Assembly (NCBI GenBank): GCA_934256705.1
Contig: CAKQPF010000051.1
Span: 1 to 26,023 of the forward strand
Length of the DNA stretch: 26,023 nucleotides
Direction of reading: 5' to 3'
DNA from: an uncultured Prevotella sp.
GTDB taxonomy: Bacteria; Bacteroidota; Bacteroidia; Bacteroidales; Bacteroidaceae
Each line of letters starts with the position of its first letter. Within the stretch, counting starts at the first letter, position 1. The notes below the pieces were generated by a model. That model was not told the DNA's origin. It worked only from the letters and a program-made list of their open reading frames with translations, and ran no database searches. The translations under genes and the position numbers were made by a program. This document shows positions 7,530 through 15,666 of this stretch, piece after piece.

Positions 7530-8176
7530 TTCAGTTTAAGCCTTGCAAAGGAGTTCTTCACTTTCGCTTTCAGGGTCTCCATGCATTTGTATTTGGCAGT
7601 TTTCAGTCCGTTCTTGCTTATGTTCTTTTCGCCTCTTGCCTCCAGGATTTCATCAAGGGAAAGCCCGTCGTAATAGAACATGGTAAGGATTTCCTTGCAT
7701 CTCGGCGGCAGTTCGAGCACGCATGAATAGACCGTCTGCTCTCTCAGCATATCGTCCTGACCGTCCAGAAGCATGGCTTCCCGCACATCATGCATGTGGG
7801 CAAACGATTCGAAGTCTTCGTCGAGAGCGAGGCAGTCGTTCCTCAGCCATGCCCGATAGTCGTTCTTAGCTATGTCGATAAGAAAGGTGTTCAGATTGCA
7901 TGTGAGCAGTCTGACATTGCCGTTTCTGTCATAGCGGAAGAGTTTGTCGTCTTCTCCGACAAATATCTTCTGCGTTTCTATTTCTATCCATAACTTCACG
8001 AACGACTGCTGGAATATGTCATCCATCAGATCGAGTCGTGAGAACACCGACTTGTAAGAGTTCTTGAAATACTTCTTTGCATTGTAATAGAACTCTTCCG
8101 TCACTTTATTACTCTTGCATTGTATCTGACGCACGTATTCCGCATCAGACCTGTCTATACCTTTTATAATAAGCAT
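7523..8176 (-). CDS. ECF-type RNA polymerase sigma factor
   Basis: A 217-residue sigma-70 family protein of the extracytoplasmic-function type. Region 2 is at about 45-115 (LDLMDDIFQQSFVKLWIE and FLIDIAKNDYRAWLR). Region 4 is at about 150-210 (LELPPRCKEILTMFYYDGLS, then the helix-turn-helix ending YKCMETLKAKVKNSF). The region 2-4 linker is longer than in short ECF factors and is acidic (DEDFESFAHMHD). It directs RNA polymerase to specific promoters, presumably when released by the overlapping downstream anti-sigma-like protein. It is separated from the phospho-signalling genes upstream by 207 bp of repeats. I see no clear TAnnTTTG promoter in front of it. Confidence 0.88.
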   Translation of the reverse strand: MLIIKGIDRSDAEYVRQIQCKSNKVTEEFYYNAKKYFKNSYKSVFSRLDLMDDIFQQSFVKLWIEIETQKIFVGEDDKLFRYDRNGNVRLLTCNLNTFLIDIAKNDYRAWLRNDCLALDEDFESFAHMHDVREAMLLDGQDDMLREQTVYSCVLELPPRCKEILTMFYYDGLSLDEILEARGEKNISKNGLKTAKYKCMETLKAKVKNSFARLKLKW

Positions 8177-8218
8177 CAGGCTTTGATTTTTCTAATTGTG
8201 GTTTGGGGTGGAACATAT

Positions 8219-8268
8219 AAAATGAAGAATCAGTTAAATGAAGAGTGAAGAATGAAGAATGAAGAATG
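8219..8268 (-). repeat. AATGAAG-type dispersed repeat, copy 1 (inverted partner of copy 2)
   Basis: The block starts with AAAATGAAGAAT, has a 4-nt variable part, then TAAATGAAG and several GAAGAAT/GAAGAGT heptads. The same arrangement occurs, reverse-complemented, at 8331-8372 and at 23021-23070. An 18-bp segment (8237-8254) is perfectly complementary to 8331-8348, so the two copies here could fold into a long hairpin. Confidence 0.75.
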
Positions 8269-8330
8269 CGGATTACGTTCTTCGGCTTGAGTTTTCTCGT
8301 TGGGATTCCATAAGAAGCAGGACTAACTCC

Positions 8331-8372
8331 CATTCTTCACTCTTCATTCTTCATTTAGAACATTCTTCATTT
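8331..8372 (+). repeat. ATTCTTC-type dispersed repeat, copy 2
   Basis: Reverse-complement copy of 8219-8268: heptads ATTCTTC/ACTCTTC, then ATTTAGAACATTCTTCATTT. It is preceded by AACTCCC, as is the copy at 23021-23070. It lies 12 bp beyond the stop of the lipoprotein gene at 8384, at the end of the kinase operon. Confidence 0.75.
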
Positions 8373-8383
8373 ATTGGGAAACC

Positions 8384-10048
8384 TTATTCTCCCAGATAGA
8401 AGAAGTACAATTGTTTATCATTCTCATACAGTTGCACGCCTATCGTGGCATCTTCCCTGTTCTCGGTGTTAATCCATGTCGTCTGGGCCTTATCCGGATT
8501 TGTGTTAAGGAAATGGAATTCACTGCTCAGTTCCTCCTTCAGGGCTTTCATATCCACATCATCATTGAGCACGAAGAAATACTTGCTGATGATGGAATTG
8601 TCAGACACGACGAAATACAGTTGCTTGGCATACTGGTTATCCATTTCAAAGAATATCACGTTCTTATAGGCGTAGCCGCCTGGATACTTCGTTTCAAAAT
8701 CCGTCTTTGTCATTCCCAATGCCGGGAGATACTGCTGGAACAAGGACGGTGTCATCTCCTGCTGGCTCAGGTCATAATACTCTATCCTGTTGTCATCACG
8801 ATAATGGAAGATGGAGTATGTGCAACTGCTGTTCTGATACAGTTCCGTCTTTCTTCCATTCAGGTCGATTTCCTGCAGGAATTCATACTTTGAATTCAGG
8901 TATTTTGTCACGTCCTCCGGAGAGACACCTTCCTTGTAATGCACTGCAAACGAATTCATCAGCCTGCCTTTTCCACGGAAATAGAATGAGGCATAGTCGA
9001 GTTCCCAATCCGAATCCTCCGGTATGGCATACCTTACCGAGTCGTTTGCCTCCGCCAAAGGCTGCTGTCCGGTGAAGATATCGTCTATGTCTGCCCTTGA
9101 TTTGGCAAAGAGAACTGTGTAGTCTGGTATGTTTACCGGTCTTTTCTGGAATATCAGCGTGTTGGTATCTTCCTTATATTGCACCACGAAGATGGAAGCC
9201 GTCAGGCTCTTGTGGCTTGTAAACATTCCCATCTCCGTATTGTAGAAATACTTGTCCTTCAGATAAGTGGCGATTTCTTCCTCGCTTATGCCGTCCTTGA
9301 AGAAGAGCCCGAGTCCTGTCACCACACCATTCTCGATACTGAAGCCTACGTACTTTATCATGTCATGCGTAGTGTTGACGCCTGTATAGAAAGCATCCTT
9401 CTCCGTGAGTTCATCTGGAGTGCCGAGCAGGTCTTTCATTTCTGCCACCGTCAGTCCTATTGCCTTGGTATAATCCATCCAGAGGTCATCGATGTCATTG
9501 CCTGCAATCACCTTGACATAAGTGCCCTGTGCATTCTTGAGATATACCGTACCCTTCATACCGTTCGACTTTGCCGTGGTTCCATCTATCGAAACTATGC
9601 GTGAGTCGGTGCTTTCCAGGCCGGCGCAAGGCAGTTCCGCCTCAGCGCCAAGGTCGAGATTGACGACATTGCTGATTCTGTACAGCACTGTCTTGCCAAT
9701 CTTTTCCGAATACAAGGAGATGGAATAATCAGGCTTGTAGTCAGTCAATGTGAAGTCACTGAACTGATTCTGACCCATCAGTTTATAGGTATATGTCAGT
9801 TTGTTGGCATTGATTTCGTATCTGCCTTCCGTATGTGATGCCCTGTAATTATTGGCATACTTGTCATGGAAGGTACCGTTCTCGGTATATTTGACCTCTT
9901 CATTCTCGATAGGGTCATACCATGAACCTGCTATTTCCGAATAGCCTATCGTGGAGTTTCCTTCTCCTGCATGATTACAATCTTCCTCACTGCACGATGA
10001 AAAGCCGAGGACTGTCGCTGCTGCGACTAAAAACAAATACTTTCTCAT
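8384..10048 (-). CDS. Large multi-domain lipoprotein with three internal repeats
   Basis: A 554-residue lipoprotein (lipobox GFSSC, Cys19). Residues about 37-125 are lipocalin-like (IAGSWYDPIENEEVKYTENG). About 128-182 is a short BIG2-like segment (VNLDLGAEAELP...IVSIDG...GTVYLKN). The remainder is three diverged repeats of about 105-110 residues (about 198-302, 315-424, 444-552). They share a core seen as FFKDGISEEEIATYLKDKYF, HYKEGVSPEDVTKYLNSKYE and the weaker VLNDDVDMKALKEELSSEFH. It is the last gene of the kinase/phosphatase operon, 23 bp after the PP2C gene. It may be an outer-membrane or surface sensor or effector; the function is unknown. Confidence 0.82.
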   Translation of the reverse strand: MRKYLFLVAAATVLGFSSCSEEDCNHAGEGNSTIGYSEIAGSWYDPIENEEVKYTENGTFHDKYANNYRASHTEGRYEINANKLTYTYKLMGQNQFSDFTLTDYKPDYSISLYSEKIGKTVLYRISNVVNLDLGAEAELPCAGLESTDSRIVSIDGTTAKSNGMKGTVYLKNAQGTYVKVIAGNDIDDLWMDYTKAIGLTVAEMKDLLGTPDELTEKDAFYTGVNTTHDMIKYVGFSIENGVVTGLGLFFKDGISEEEIATYLKDKYFYNTEMGMFTSHKSLTASIFVVQYKEDTNTLIFQKRPVNIPDYTVLFAKSRADIDDIFTGQQPLAEANDSVRYAIPEDSDWELDYASFYFRGKGRLMNSFAVHYKEGVSPEDVTKYLNSKYEFLQEIDLNGRKTELYQNSSCTYSIFHYRDDNRIEYYDLSQQEMTPSLFQQYLPALGMTKTDFETKYPGGYAYKNVIFFEMDNQYAKQLYFVVSDNSIISKYFFVLNDDVDMKALKEELSSEFHFLNTNPDKAQTTWINTENREDATIGVQLYENDKQLYFFYLGE

Positions 10049-10071
10049 TATATTTCTTGTTGTTATGATTT

Positions 10072-11289
10072 CTATTTAATTTGTTTGGGAGTCGCCGGAA
10101 CCTTGGCGGAACTTTCCACCAAACCGTTTTCATTAGTGTTTTCTCCACCTGCCGCACCATTTTTCCGGTCGAGAATCTCATTGACGATGGCTTTCTCCAG
10201 AACTGCATTTTCTTTGCTTCCGACTTCCTTTACGGCTTCGGTTTCTATCATTCGGGGCACTTTGTTTTGCCTTTTCTCCAGCCGTTTGACATTGGTCTTA
10301 TTCTTCTTTACCGTGTCAGCTGGAACTGGAGACTGGACTGGAGCGGACTTTTCTCTTCCTGCCCAGATCCATCCAAACATGACAAGAAGGACGAGAAACG
10401 ACAGTATCAGAATGCCATACAGCATCCTTCTGCCTGATTTCGGTTCGTCTGCTCCGCTTTGTTCCGCCTCATCAGCAGTGACAATCTGCAGCATTGCGAT
10501 GGTGATATTATCGCTTCCGCCATGATCCAGAGCCATTTCCGTCAGCTGCTCCTTGCACTCCTGCAGATCATCTGCATGGTCTTCCATGACTCTGTAAATC
10601 ATGTTGTCTGTGCAGACACCGCACAGTCCGTCCGAGCAAAGCAGGATAATCAGACCTTCCTCCAATGAAATCTCTTCCACATCCGCCTTCGCTTTCTGCG
10701 AATTGTCTCCCAGACTGCGGGTGATGATATTGCTGTTGGGATGGTTCATGGCTTCGATTTCCGTCAGTTGTCCCTTATCCACAAGTTGCTGGACATAGGA
10801 ATGGTCCCTTGACAGTCTGCTGATGCTCTTGCCGGGCATTACTGCGTATGCCCTGCTGTCGCCAAGCCATGCTATGTATGCCTTGCCGCCAATGGCCCAT
10901 GCCATGATGATGGTGGAGCCGAGTCCTTCCGCTTCGGGATGCGTTTCACTGTAAGCCTTGACATTTTCGTCTGCCGTGGCAATCACTTTCCTGAGAAAAG
11001 CCTTGATGTTGGATGGCTTTGACAGGAGCTTGTTCGTCAGATACTGAGGTGAAAACATCTGCTGCACGGTATCGACAGCGATGGCACTTGCCACCTCTCC
11101 AGCATTCTGACCGCCCATACCGTCGGCTACTACGAGCAGACAGCCACGCTCAGCAAGCGGAAAGACCCGCTGATGGTCAGCAGGAACTATCCACTTGCTG
11201 GAGTTCAGGTCAGGACATACCGTGAAGTTGTCCTCGTTATTATCTCTCAAGCCGACATCTGTGCCAGCGAATAATCTGAAAGAAGTCAT
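10072..11289 (-). CDS. Membrane-anchored PP2C-family Ser/Thr phosphatase
   Basis: A 405-residue protein. Residues 1-270 are a complete PP2C (PPM) domain: GLRDNNEDN with metal-binding Asp20, VVADGMGG with Asp56, GSTIIMAW, WLGDSRAY, RDHSYVQQLVDKGQLTEIEA, ITRSLGD, LLCSDGLCG with Asp220 and GGSDNITIAML with Asp260. These are the residues expected for a two-metal phosphatase that removes phosphate from Ser/Thr. A basic patch leads to one membrane segment (about 289-310) and a 95-residue, probably periplasmic tail rich in Lys and Glu. It is the natural opposing enzyme of the two kinases in the operon. It starts 8 bp after the upstream gene. Confidence 0.93.
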   Translation of the reverse strand: MTSFRLFAGTDVGLRDNNEDNFTVCPDLNSSKWIVPADHQRVFPLAERGCLLVVADGMGGQNAGEVASAIAVDTVQQMFSPQYLTNKLLSKPSNIKAFLRKVIATADENVKAYSETHPEAEGLGSTIIMAWAIGGKAYIAWLGDSRAYAVMPGKSISRLSRDHSYVQQLVDKGQLTEIEAMNHPNSNIITRSLGDNSQKAKADVEEISLEEGLIILLCSDGLCGVCTDNMIYRVMEDHADDLQECKEQLTEMALDHGGSDNITIAMLQIVTADEAEQSGADEPKSGRRMLYGILILSFLVLLVMFGWIWAGREKSAPVQSPVPADTVKKNKTNVKRLEKRQNKVPRMIETEAVKEVGSKENAVLEKAIVNEILDRKNGAAGGENTNENGLVESSAKVPATPKQIK

Positions 11290-11297
11290 ACTGTTGT

Positions 11298-12200
11298 CTA
11301 TTTGGTTGGTGTCGGTTCTGCAGGGTCTGCCTCGGCTTTCTGCTTCTTCTTTTTCTTCCTGTCCGTCTTTTCCTGCTTCGCTGGCTCGGCAGCCTGGCTG
11401 TCAGTCACATCTTCTGCCCCGTTGTCGTCTGCAAACAACTGCAGCATCCACTTTGAATTCTCGCCCTTCACGGCTATACCTGCCAGCATCATCTTGACGA
11501 CTCCGCCTTTCTCATACTTCGGGACGACGAACAGTCCGCCGATCACTTTGCCTTCATCCTTTGGCGATACAGGAGTCAATGTGCTGTCTGCCCGGACTAT
11601 AGCCTTGTGGAATGACTGCCTCAATTCCACGTTCATAGCGCTGTCCTGCGCATTGGTGCTGGAGTAAGCCCACAGCATGAAGCCTTTCTTCTCACCGGGG
11701 GCATTGTCCACCACCAGTCCGAAATCGCTCTGAAGGTCCTGATGCAGCCAGAGGCTCCTGTCGGCATTGACGGCTGAGATGTAATCGGTGCCGAAGTCAA
11801 GTTCCAGAGGTTTATACACGCTGTCACTGACCTGCCGCTGATAAGTCCAGAAATATTCCGGCTTGTATTTGCCGTCTGCATTGACGCGCTCATAGTCTGC
11901 ATCTCCTTTCCACGGCTCCAGCACGGCACCGGTCACATACATTCCCCCTGAGACCTTGATGCCCAGAGAGAATGTTTCGCCATAATAAGGTCTGTTACTC
12001 TTGCCATACGTCTTGCCCTGACGCTCCAGACGATACTGCTGGCGGACGATGAAGAGATGGGGGGAAACCGCATCTTTCACCACATTGATGTTCTCACCGG
12101 CTTCCGCCCTCTTGCCCAGCAGCTCAGCAATGCTGATCTGCGCCATACATGGCACTGCGCACAAGGCGAGGACCAGCCATAAGATTACTTTCCTTTTCAT
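11298..12200 (-). CDS. Exported protein of unknown function with Lys-rich tail
   Basis: A 300-residue protein with a signal peptide (MKRKVILWLVLALCAVPCMA, cleavage before QISIAEL). Residues about 21-250 form one or two unassigned domains, rich in aromatic residues (PYYGETFSLGIKVSGGMYVT, WTYQRQVSDSVYKPLELDFG). The tail (about 265-300) is very basic (KQEKTDRKKKKKQKAEADP) and ends in Pro/Thr. The gene starts 5 bp after the protease gene and ends 8 bp before the phosphatase gene, so it belongs to the signalling operon. It may be a substrate or periplasmic partner; no family is recognised. Confidence 0.75.
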   Translation of the reverse strand: MKRKVILWLVLALCAVPCMAQISIAELLGKRAEAGENINVVKDAVSPHLFIVRQQYRLERQGKTYGKSNRPYYGETFSLGIKVSGGMYVTGAVLEPWKGDADYERVNADGKYKPEYFWTYQRQVSDSVYKPLELDFGTDYISAVNADRSLWLHQDLQSDFGLVVDNAPGEKKGFMLWAYSSTNAQDSAMNVELRQSFHKAIVRADSTLTPVSPKDEGKVIGGLFVVPKYEKGGVVKMMLAGIAVKGENSKWMLQLFADDNGAEDVTDSQAAEPAKQEKTDRKKKKKQKAEADPAEPTPTK

Positions 12201-12205
12201 AAGCT

Positions 12206-13687
12206 TTACTGAATATTTGACATTGGAACCAGATGGTTATACACTTCCGAATCCGTATCTCCACGGCTTACCACTCCTACCACATAGGCGGTATTGTTCC
12301 TGATCGTGAATACCGGACCGCCGGAGTTTCCTTTCTCCACGCCCTGGTTTACCATGATGCAGCGGCTCGAATTGAGTCCATCGCGCGACACTTTCAGCTG
12401 ATTGTAGATAGGCTCGATATTGCGTTTGCCGTCACTGATGCCTTTGCCTTTCGGGAAACCGAGCATGTGCACTGAGGTTCCTGCCTTCAGACCGGAAGAC
12501 GCAGCGCCCGCATTGTGGAACGCACCTTTCTGACCTACATAAGCCACAGCCCAGTCATTGCCCAGTGATGCCATCGTTCCGATTGCTATTTCCGCTGTCA
12601 ATGTGATATCCTGACCTTCAACAGTCTGCGTTATACTGTAATCACTGTCGTAGCTGCGATCCACCTTGAATGATGAGTTCTTGAGCTGGAAGCCCTTGTT
12701 TTCACAGTTCACTGCCGTGATAACCGCATACACCTGGAACTCGTCCAGCACCTTGGAAAGCGCATAGTAACGCCATATTGTTCCCGTGGTGTAAAGCCAT
12801 GGCTCCACGCAATGGCGGGCTGTGATGAATCTTCCGTCGGTAGTGAGGAAACCGGTACCTATACTGGTCTCTTTTTCCTCCACTTTACCATCGACGACGC
12901 AATAGACATCCGTCTGTATGGCATAAACGGAAGGCTTTACCTTTGAAAGGATATTGGTGACTGTTGGTTCGGGGGTAATGCCTCCACCTCCATATACTGT
13001 CCGCACAGTGGGCTTGACATTCTTCAGCGAATCTATCTTCCTGCGGTCGTTTTCCATATCCTTGCTCAACTTTGCGAGGAGTGCCTTCTTCGCCTTGTTG
13101 TCTTTCCAGAGGTCTGCTATCTCCACTCCCTGACTGTGGATGACATATCCCGAACCGGCCGCAAGCAGCAGAATCAGGGCAAACATGCAGGCTATCGCCG
13201 TCTTGTAAGGACGCAAGGCCTGCTTGCGGAACAGTTCGAGACGCTCCGTCATCTTGATGCTTGACACCAGACTCTGCTTACCCTGCGGCACGATGAATCC
13301 CATACGCGGGCCTCCCACCGAGAGCTGTATCTCGTCGCCATTCTCCAGATACCATTCCGTAGCGACGGCACGACCGTTGAGGAATGTGGAGTTGGTCTGT
13401 GACAACTGCACCAGTTTCCATCTGTCACCTTCCCTTACGATGGCTGCATGACGACGGCTGACCGTAGGACAGGTCTCGTCATCGAAGCGCACCTGGCAGT
13501 TCCGATCACGTCCCAGCTCTGCCTGGTCGATGATAATCTTCTGCGGCTCTCCTGCCTTATGATACTTTGTGGCCTCCCTATGCTCAAGGATGTAGTAGCG
13601 GCGTCCGCTGCCATTGAACAGCGCACCTACTCCGGCTCCTACCGATCCACGAAGTGTACGCTTATATTGAACTGTCTTATTTTCCAT
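12206..13687 (-). CDS. FHA domain - transmembrane - trypsin-like serine protease
   Basis: A 493-residue protein. Residues about 50-135 are an FHA phosphothreonine-binding domain (LGRDRNCQVRF, SRRHAAI, TNSTFLNGR, all key positions present). A membrane segment at about 163-184 is followed by a charged coiled coil (about 190-222). Residues about 240-493 are a trypsin-like/HtrA-type protease domain with a complete triad: His292 in ITARHC, Asp378 in NDWAV and Ser455 in GNSGGPVF. No PDZ domain is visible. The FHA domain would be cytoplasmic and the protease periplasmic, so phosphorylation inside could be read out as proteolysis outside. An early Thr (T11, in KRTLRG) could be a kinase target. Confidence 0.9.
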   Translation of the reverse strand: MENKTVQYKRTLRGSVGAGVGALFNGSGRRYYILEHREATKYHKAGEPQKIIIDQAELGRDRNCQVRFDDETCPTVSRRHAAIVREGDRWKLVQLSQTNSTFLNGRAVATEWYLENGDEIQLSVGGPRMGFIVPQGKQSLVSSIKMTERLELFRKQALRPYKTAIACMFALILLLAAGSGYVIHSQGVEIADLWKDNKAKKALLAKLSKDMENDRRKIDSLKNVKPTVRTVYGGGGITPEPTVTNILSKVKPSVYAIQTDVYCVVDGKVEEKETSIGTGFLTTDGRFITARHCVEPWLYTTGTIWRYYALSKVLDEFQVYAVITAVNCENKGFQLKNSSFKVDRSYDSDYSITQTVEGQDITLTAEIAIGTMASLGNDWAVAYVGQKGAFHNAGAASSGLKAGTSVHMLGFPKGKGISDGKRNIEPIYNQLKVSRDGLNSSRCIMVNQGVEKGNSGGPVFTIRNNTAYVVGVVSRGDTDSEVYNHLVPMSNIQ

Positions 13688-13704
13688 ATTATCCGTATTT
13701 TTGA

Positions 13705-14982
13705 TTATTCTACTTTTAGTTTGTATTCTCCCGCAGTGATGATGTCACCGGTAAAGAGCCTGATACCCTCCATGGGCACAGGCATGGCATTGATGTAAGT
13801 GCCGTTGGTGGAAGTGACCCATCGTCTCTCTTCTTTCTGCCATTGACCGTCACGGATGGTCCAGAATGTGCCGTCTTCCGACTTTCCCAGAGTGAAATGA
13901 TAACGCGAGACGTAAGAACTGTCCGTGGAATGCAATATGATGTCATTGTCTTTCTCACGGCCTACGTGCAGCATTCGCCTTCTTCCGCTCAGGAGCGAGA
14001 GCAGATGGAAGCGTTCGCCGAGATTGTCTCCCTGCGACACTATCACAGACGATATGTTCGCCTTGCGTGAAAGCCGCTCGCTCACCATCATCTGTTCCAC
14101 CGGTCCCACCATCGGTTTCATGTCCTGAAGCACGTCTATGACACTCTGATAGCGGTCCTTCTGGTTTGGTTCGAGACAGCGTCCGATGACCGGAACCCAT
14201 GCCTCTCCATCCTTCACGCACTTGAGTCTGTCCCTGTCCCATCTGCCTTGCCTGGCAAGGTTGATGTAGGCAGGGAAGTCTTCCACGCTCTCGATGTCAC
14301 CGAAAGGGAACGACCCGCCCGTCAGTACCTCATACATCATGACGCCAAATGACCATATATCGACCGTGGGCAGATAGGTGATACCTCCGCCCACCTTGAA
14401 ATAAATCTCCGGTGACATATATAGAGGTGTGCCGAAAGCCTGCTTCGGCTTCTTCTTCCACCAGCCCACTTCCGACATTCTCTTTGCCTTGTCCATCTCG
14501 CCCACCACTCCGAAGTCCGTCAATGCGGCATTGCCGTTCTGGCGCAGCAGCACGTTCTCGGGCTTGAGGTCACGATGCACCTTGCCTTCCCTATGCAGGG
14601 CGTAGAGTCCTTTCAGGATATCCTGGGCATACTTGGCTGTCATGGCAGGGTCCTGCGTGGCAAATCTGGAGAAATCGCCTTTCGGACAGTATTCCATCAG
14701 AATGTAAGGGTTTCCCTGCACTATACCGAATTCGAGACTATGTACAAGGTAATCGCTGGAAATGCGCATCACCTTGTACTCCTGCTCGAACCTTCTGATC
14801 AGATTCTCATGCAGTTCTCCCATTATCTCCCATAGCCTCAATATCTTCAGAGCGAAGATGCTGCCGTGGAGATCTTCCACCTTATACACATCACCATACG
14901 ATCCACTGCCAATCCGCCCGATGACTTTATATTTGCCATCTATCAGATCTCCATCGCTGATATTCAGATGATATGCTATCAT
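13705..14982 (-). CDS. Cytoplasmic Ser/Thr protein kinase with C-terminal FHA domain
   Basis: A 425-residue protein. The kinase domain spans about 15-290: Gly loop IGSGSYGDVY (24-33), Lys46 in FALKIL, HRDLKPEN (catalytic Asp138), DFG (156-158), GTPLYMSPE (184-192). All catalytic residues are present, so it should be an active Hanks-type kinase. Residues about 330-425 are an FHA domain (HVGREKDNDI, SSYVSRYHF, TNGTYIN). There is no membrane segment. The FHA domain could bind the kinase's own phosphothreonines or those of the other operon proteins. It ends 17 bp before the FHA-protease gene and starts 12 bp after the adaptor gene. Confidence 0.93.
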   Translation of the reverse strand: MIAYHLNISDGDLIDGKYKVIGRIGSGSYGDVYKVEDLHGSIFALKILRLWEIMGELHENLIRRFEQEYKVMRISSDYLVHSLEFGIVQGNPYILMEYCPKGDFSRFATQDPAMTAKYAQDILKGLYALHREGKVHRDLKPENVLLRQNGNAALTDFGVVGEMDKAKRMSEVGWWKKKPKQAFGTPLYMSPEIYFKVGGGITYLPTVDIWSFGVMMYEVLTGGSFPFGDIESVEDFPAYINLARQGRWDRDRLKCVKDGEAWVPVIGRCLEPNQKDRYQSVIDVLQDMKPMVGPVEQMMVSERLSRKANISSVIVSQGDNLGERFHLLSLLSGRRRMLHVGREKDNDIILHSTDSSYVSRYHFTLGKSEDGTFWTIRDGQWQKEERRWVTSTNGTYINAMPVPMEGIRLFTGDIITAGEYKLKVE

Positions 14983-14994
14983 ATTCCGTCATGC

Positions 14995-15660
14995 TTACTT
15001 GTCAAAGCGATACAACTGGTTGCCAAGGAGTATCAGACTTCCGCTCTTCAGCTCTATCTGACTGGATGCCTGCACGAAAGTGGTCTGGTATTCGCTCCTG
15101 TCCTCGATATTCCATTTGCCGTCCTTGAAACTGACCATGGCTTGCTCGCGGGATGTGATGGTAGGGTTCTTCGGGTCTGTATTGTCACGGTTGAGCATGA
15201 TTTCATTCCCTTCATAGGCTATCGGCCCGCCTTCCGGCTGGCCGGTCTCCTCTGATATGGGCGTGAGAGTGAACCTCTGCTCCTTCTCGCCCTTCCTCTG
15301 CGGGCGCATTGTCTTGCGTGCATCGAAGTGAGTGGTGGGGCGTGACGGCTCGGCAACGACCTGTGCTACCGGCTGCTTTTCCTCTGAAATGTAACCGCAG
15401 TTGGCACATTCGCCGTTGCGCAGGGTGAAACCGCACTCCGGACACACAGCCGCTGCCTGCGCCACAGGCTGTCCCGGTTGCATCATGTTCTCCCTCATGG
15501 TGGCTTTCGGATTGGATGAAGCGTAAGTCAGTCCATCTGTCACGAACACCTGGGCTTTGGCATAACTGTCAGCCGCCCTGTTTTCCTCCAGCGGCTTGTT
15601 GCATTTCTCACAATGGTCTTTTCCTTCCGGATTGTCCCATCCGCAAAATTGGCATCTCAT
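14995..15660 (-). CDS. Double zinc-ribbon protein with FHA-like domain
   Basis: A 221-residue cytoplasmic protein. A first zinc ribbon has C3xxC6 and C17xxC20; a second has C73xxC76 and C85xxC88. Residues about 130-221 resemble an FHA fold (IMLNRDNTDPKNPTITSREQ... then a beta-rich end GSLILLGNQLYRF). The usual GR and SxxH signature is altered (NR, SREQ), so phospho-binding is uncertain. Two Thr sites with the same surroundings, T54 (KATMRE) and T117 (KTMRPQ), stand out as possible kinase targets. It lies between the outer-membrane BACON gene (6 bp upstream) and the FHA-kinase gene. An adaptor or signalling substrate role is inferred. Confidence 0.82.
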   Translation of the reverse strand: MRCQFCGWDNPEGKDHCEKCNKPLEENRAADSYAKAQVFVTDGLTYASSNPKATMRENMMQPGQPVAQAAAVCPECGFTLRNGECANCGYISEEKQPVAQVVAEPSRPTTHFDARKTMRPQRKGEKEQRFTLTPISEETGQPEGGPIAYEGNEIMLNRDNTDPKNPTITSREQAMVSFKDGKWNIEDRSEYQTTFVQASSQIELKSGSLILLGNQLYRFDK

Positions 15661-15666
15661 ATTCCT

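Noticed and set aside
8145..8333. Minus-strand open frame of 62 codons upstream of the sigma factor
   Set aside because: It runs through the heptad repeats and has repeat-derived residues (HSSFFTLHL); it overlaps the sigma-factor start.
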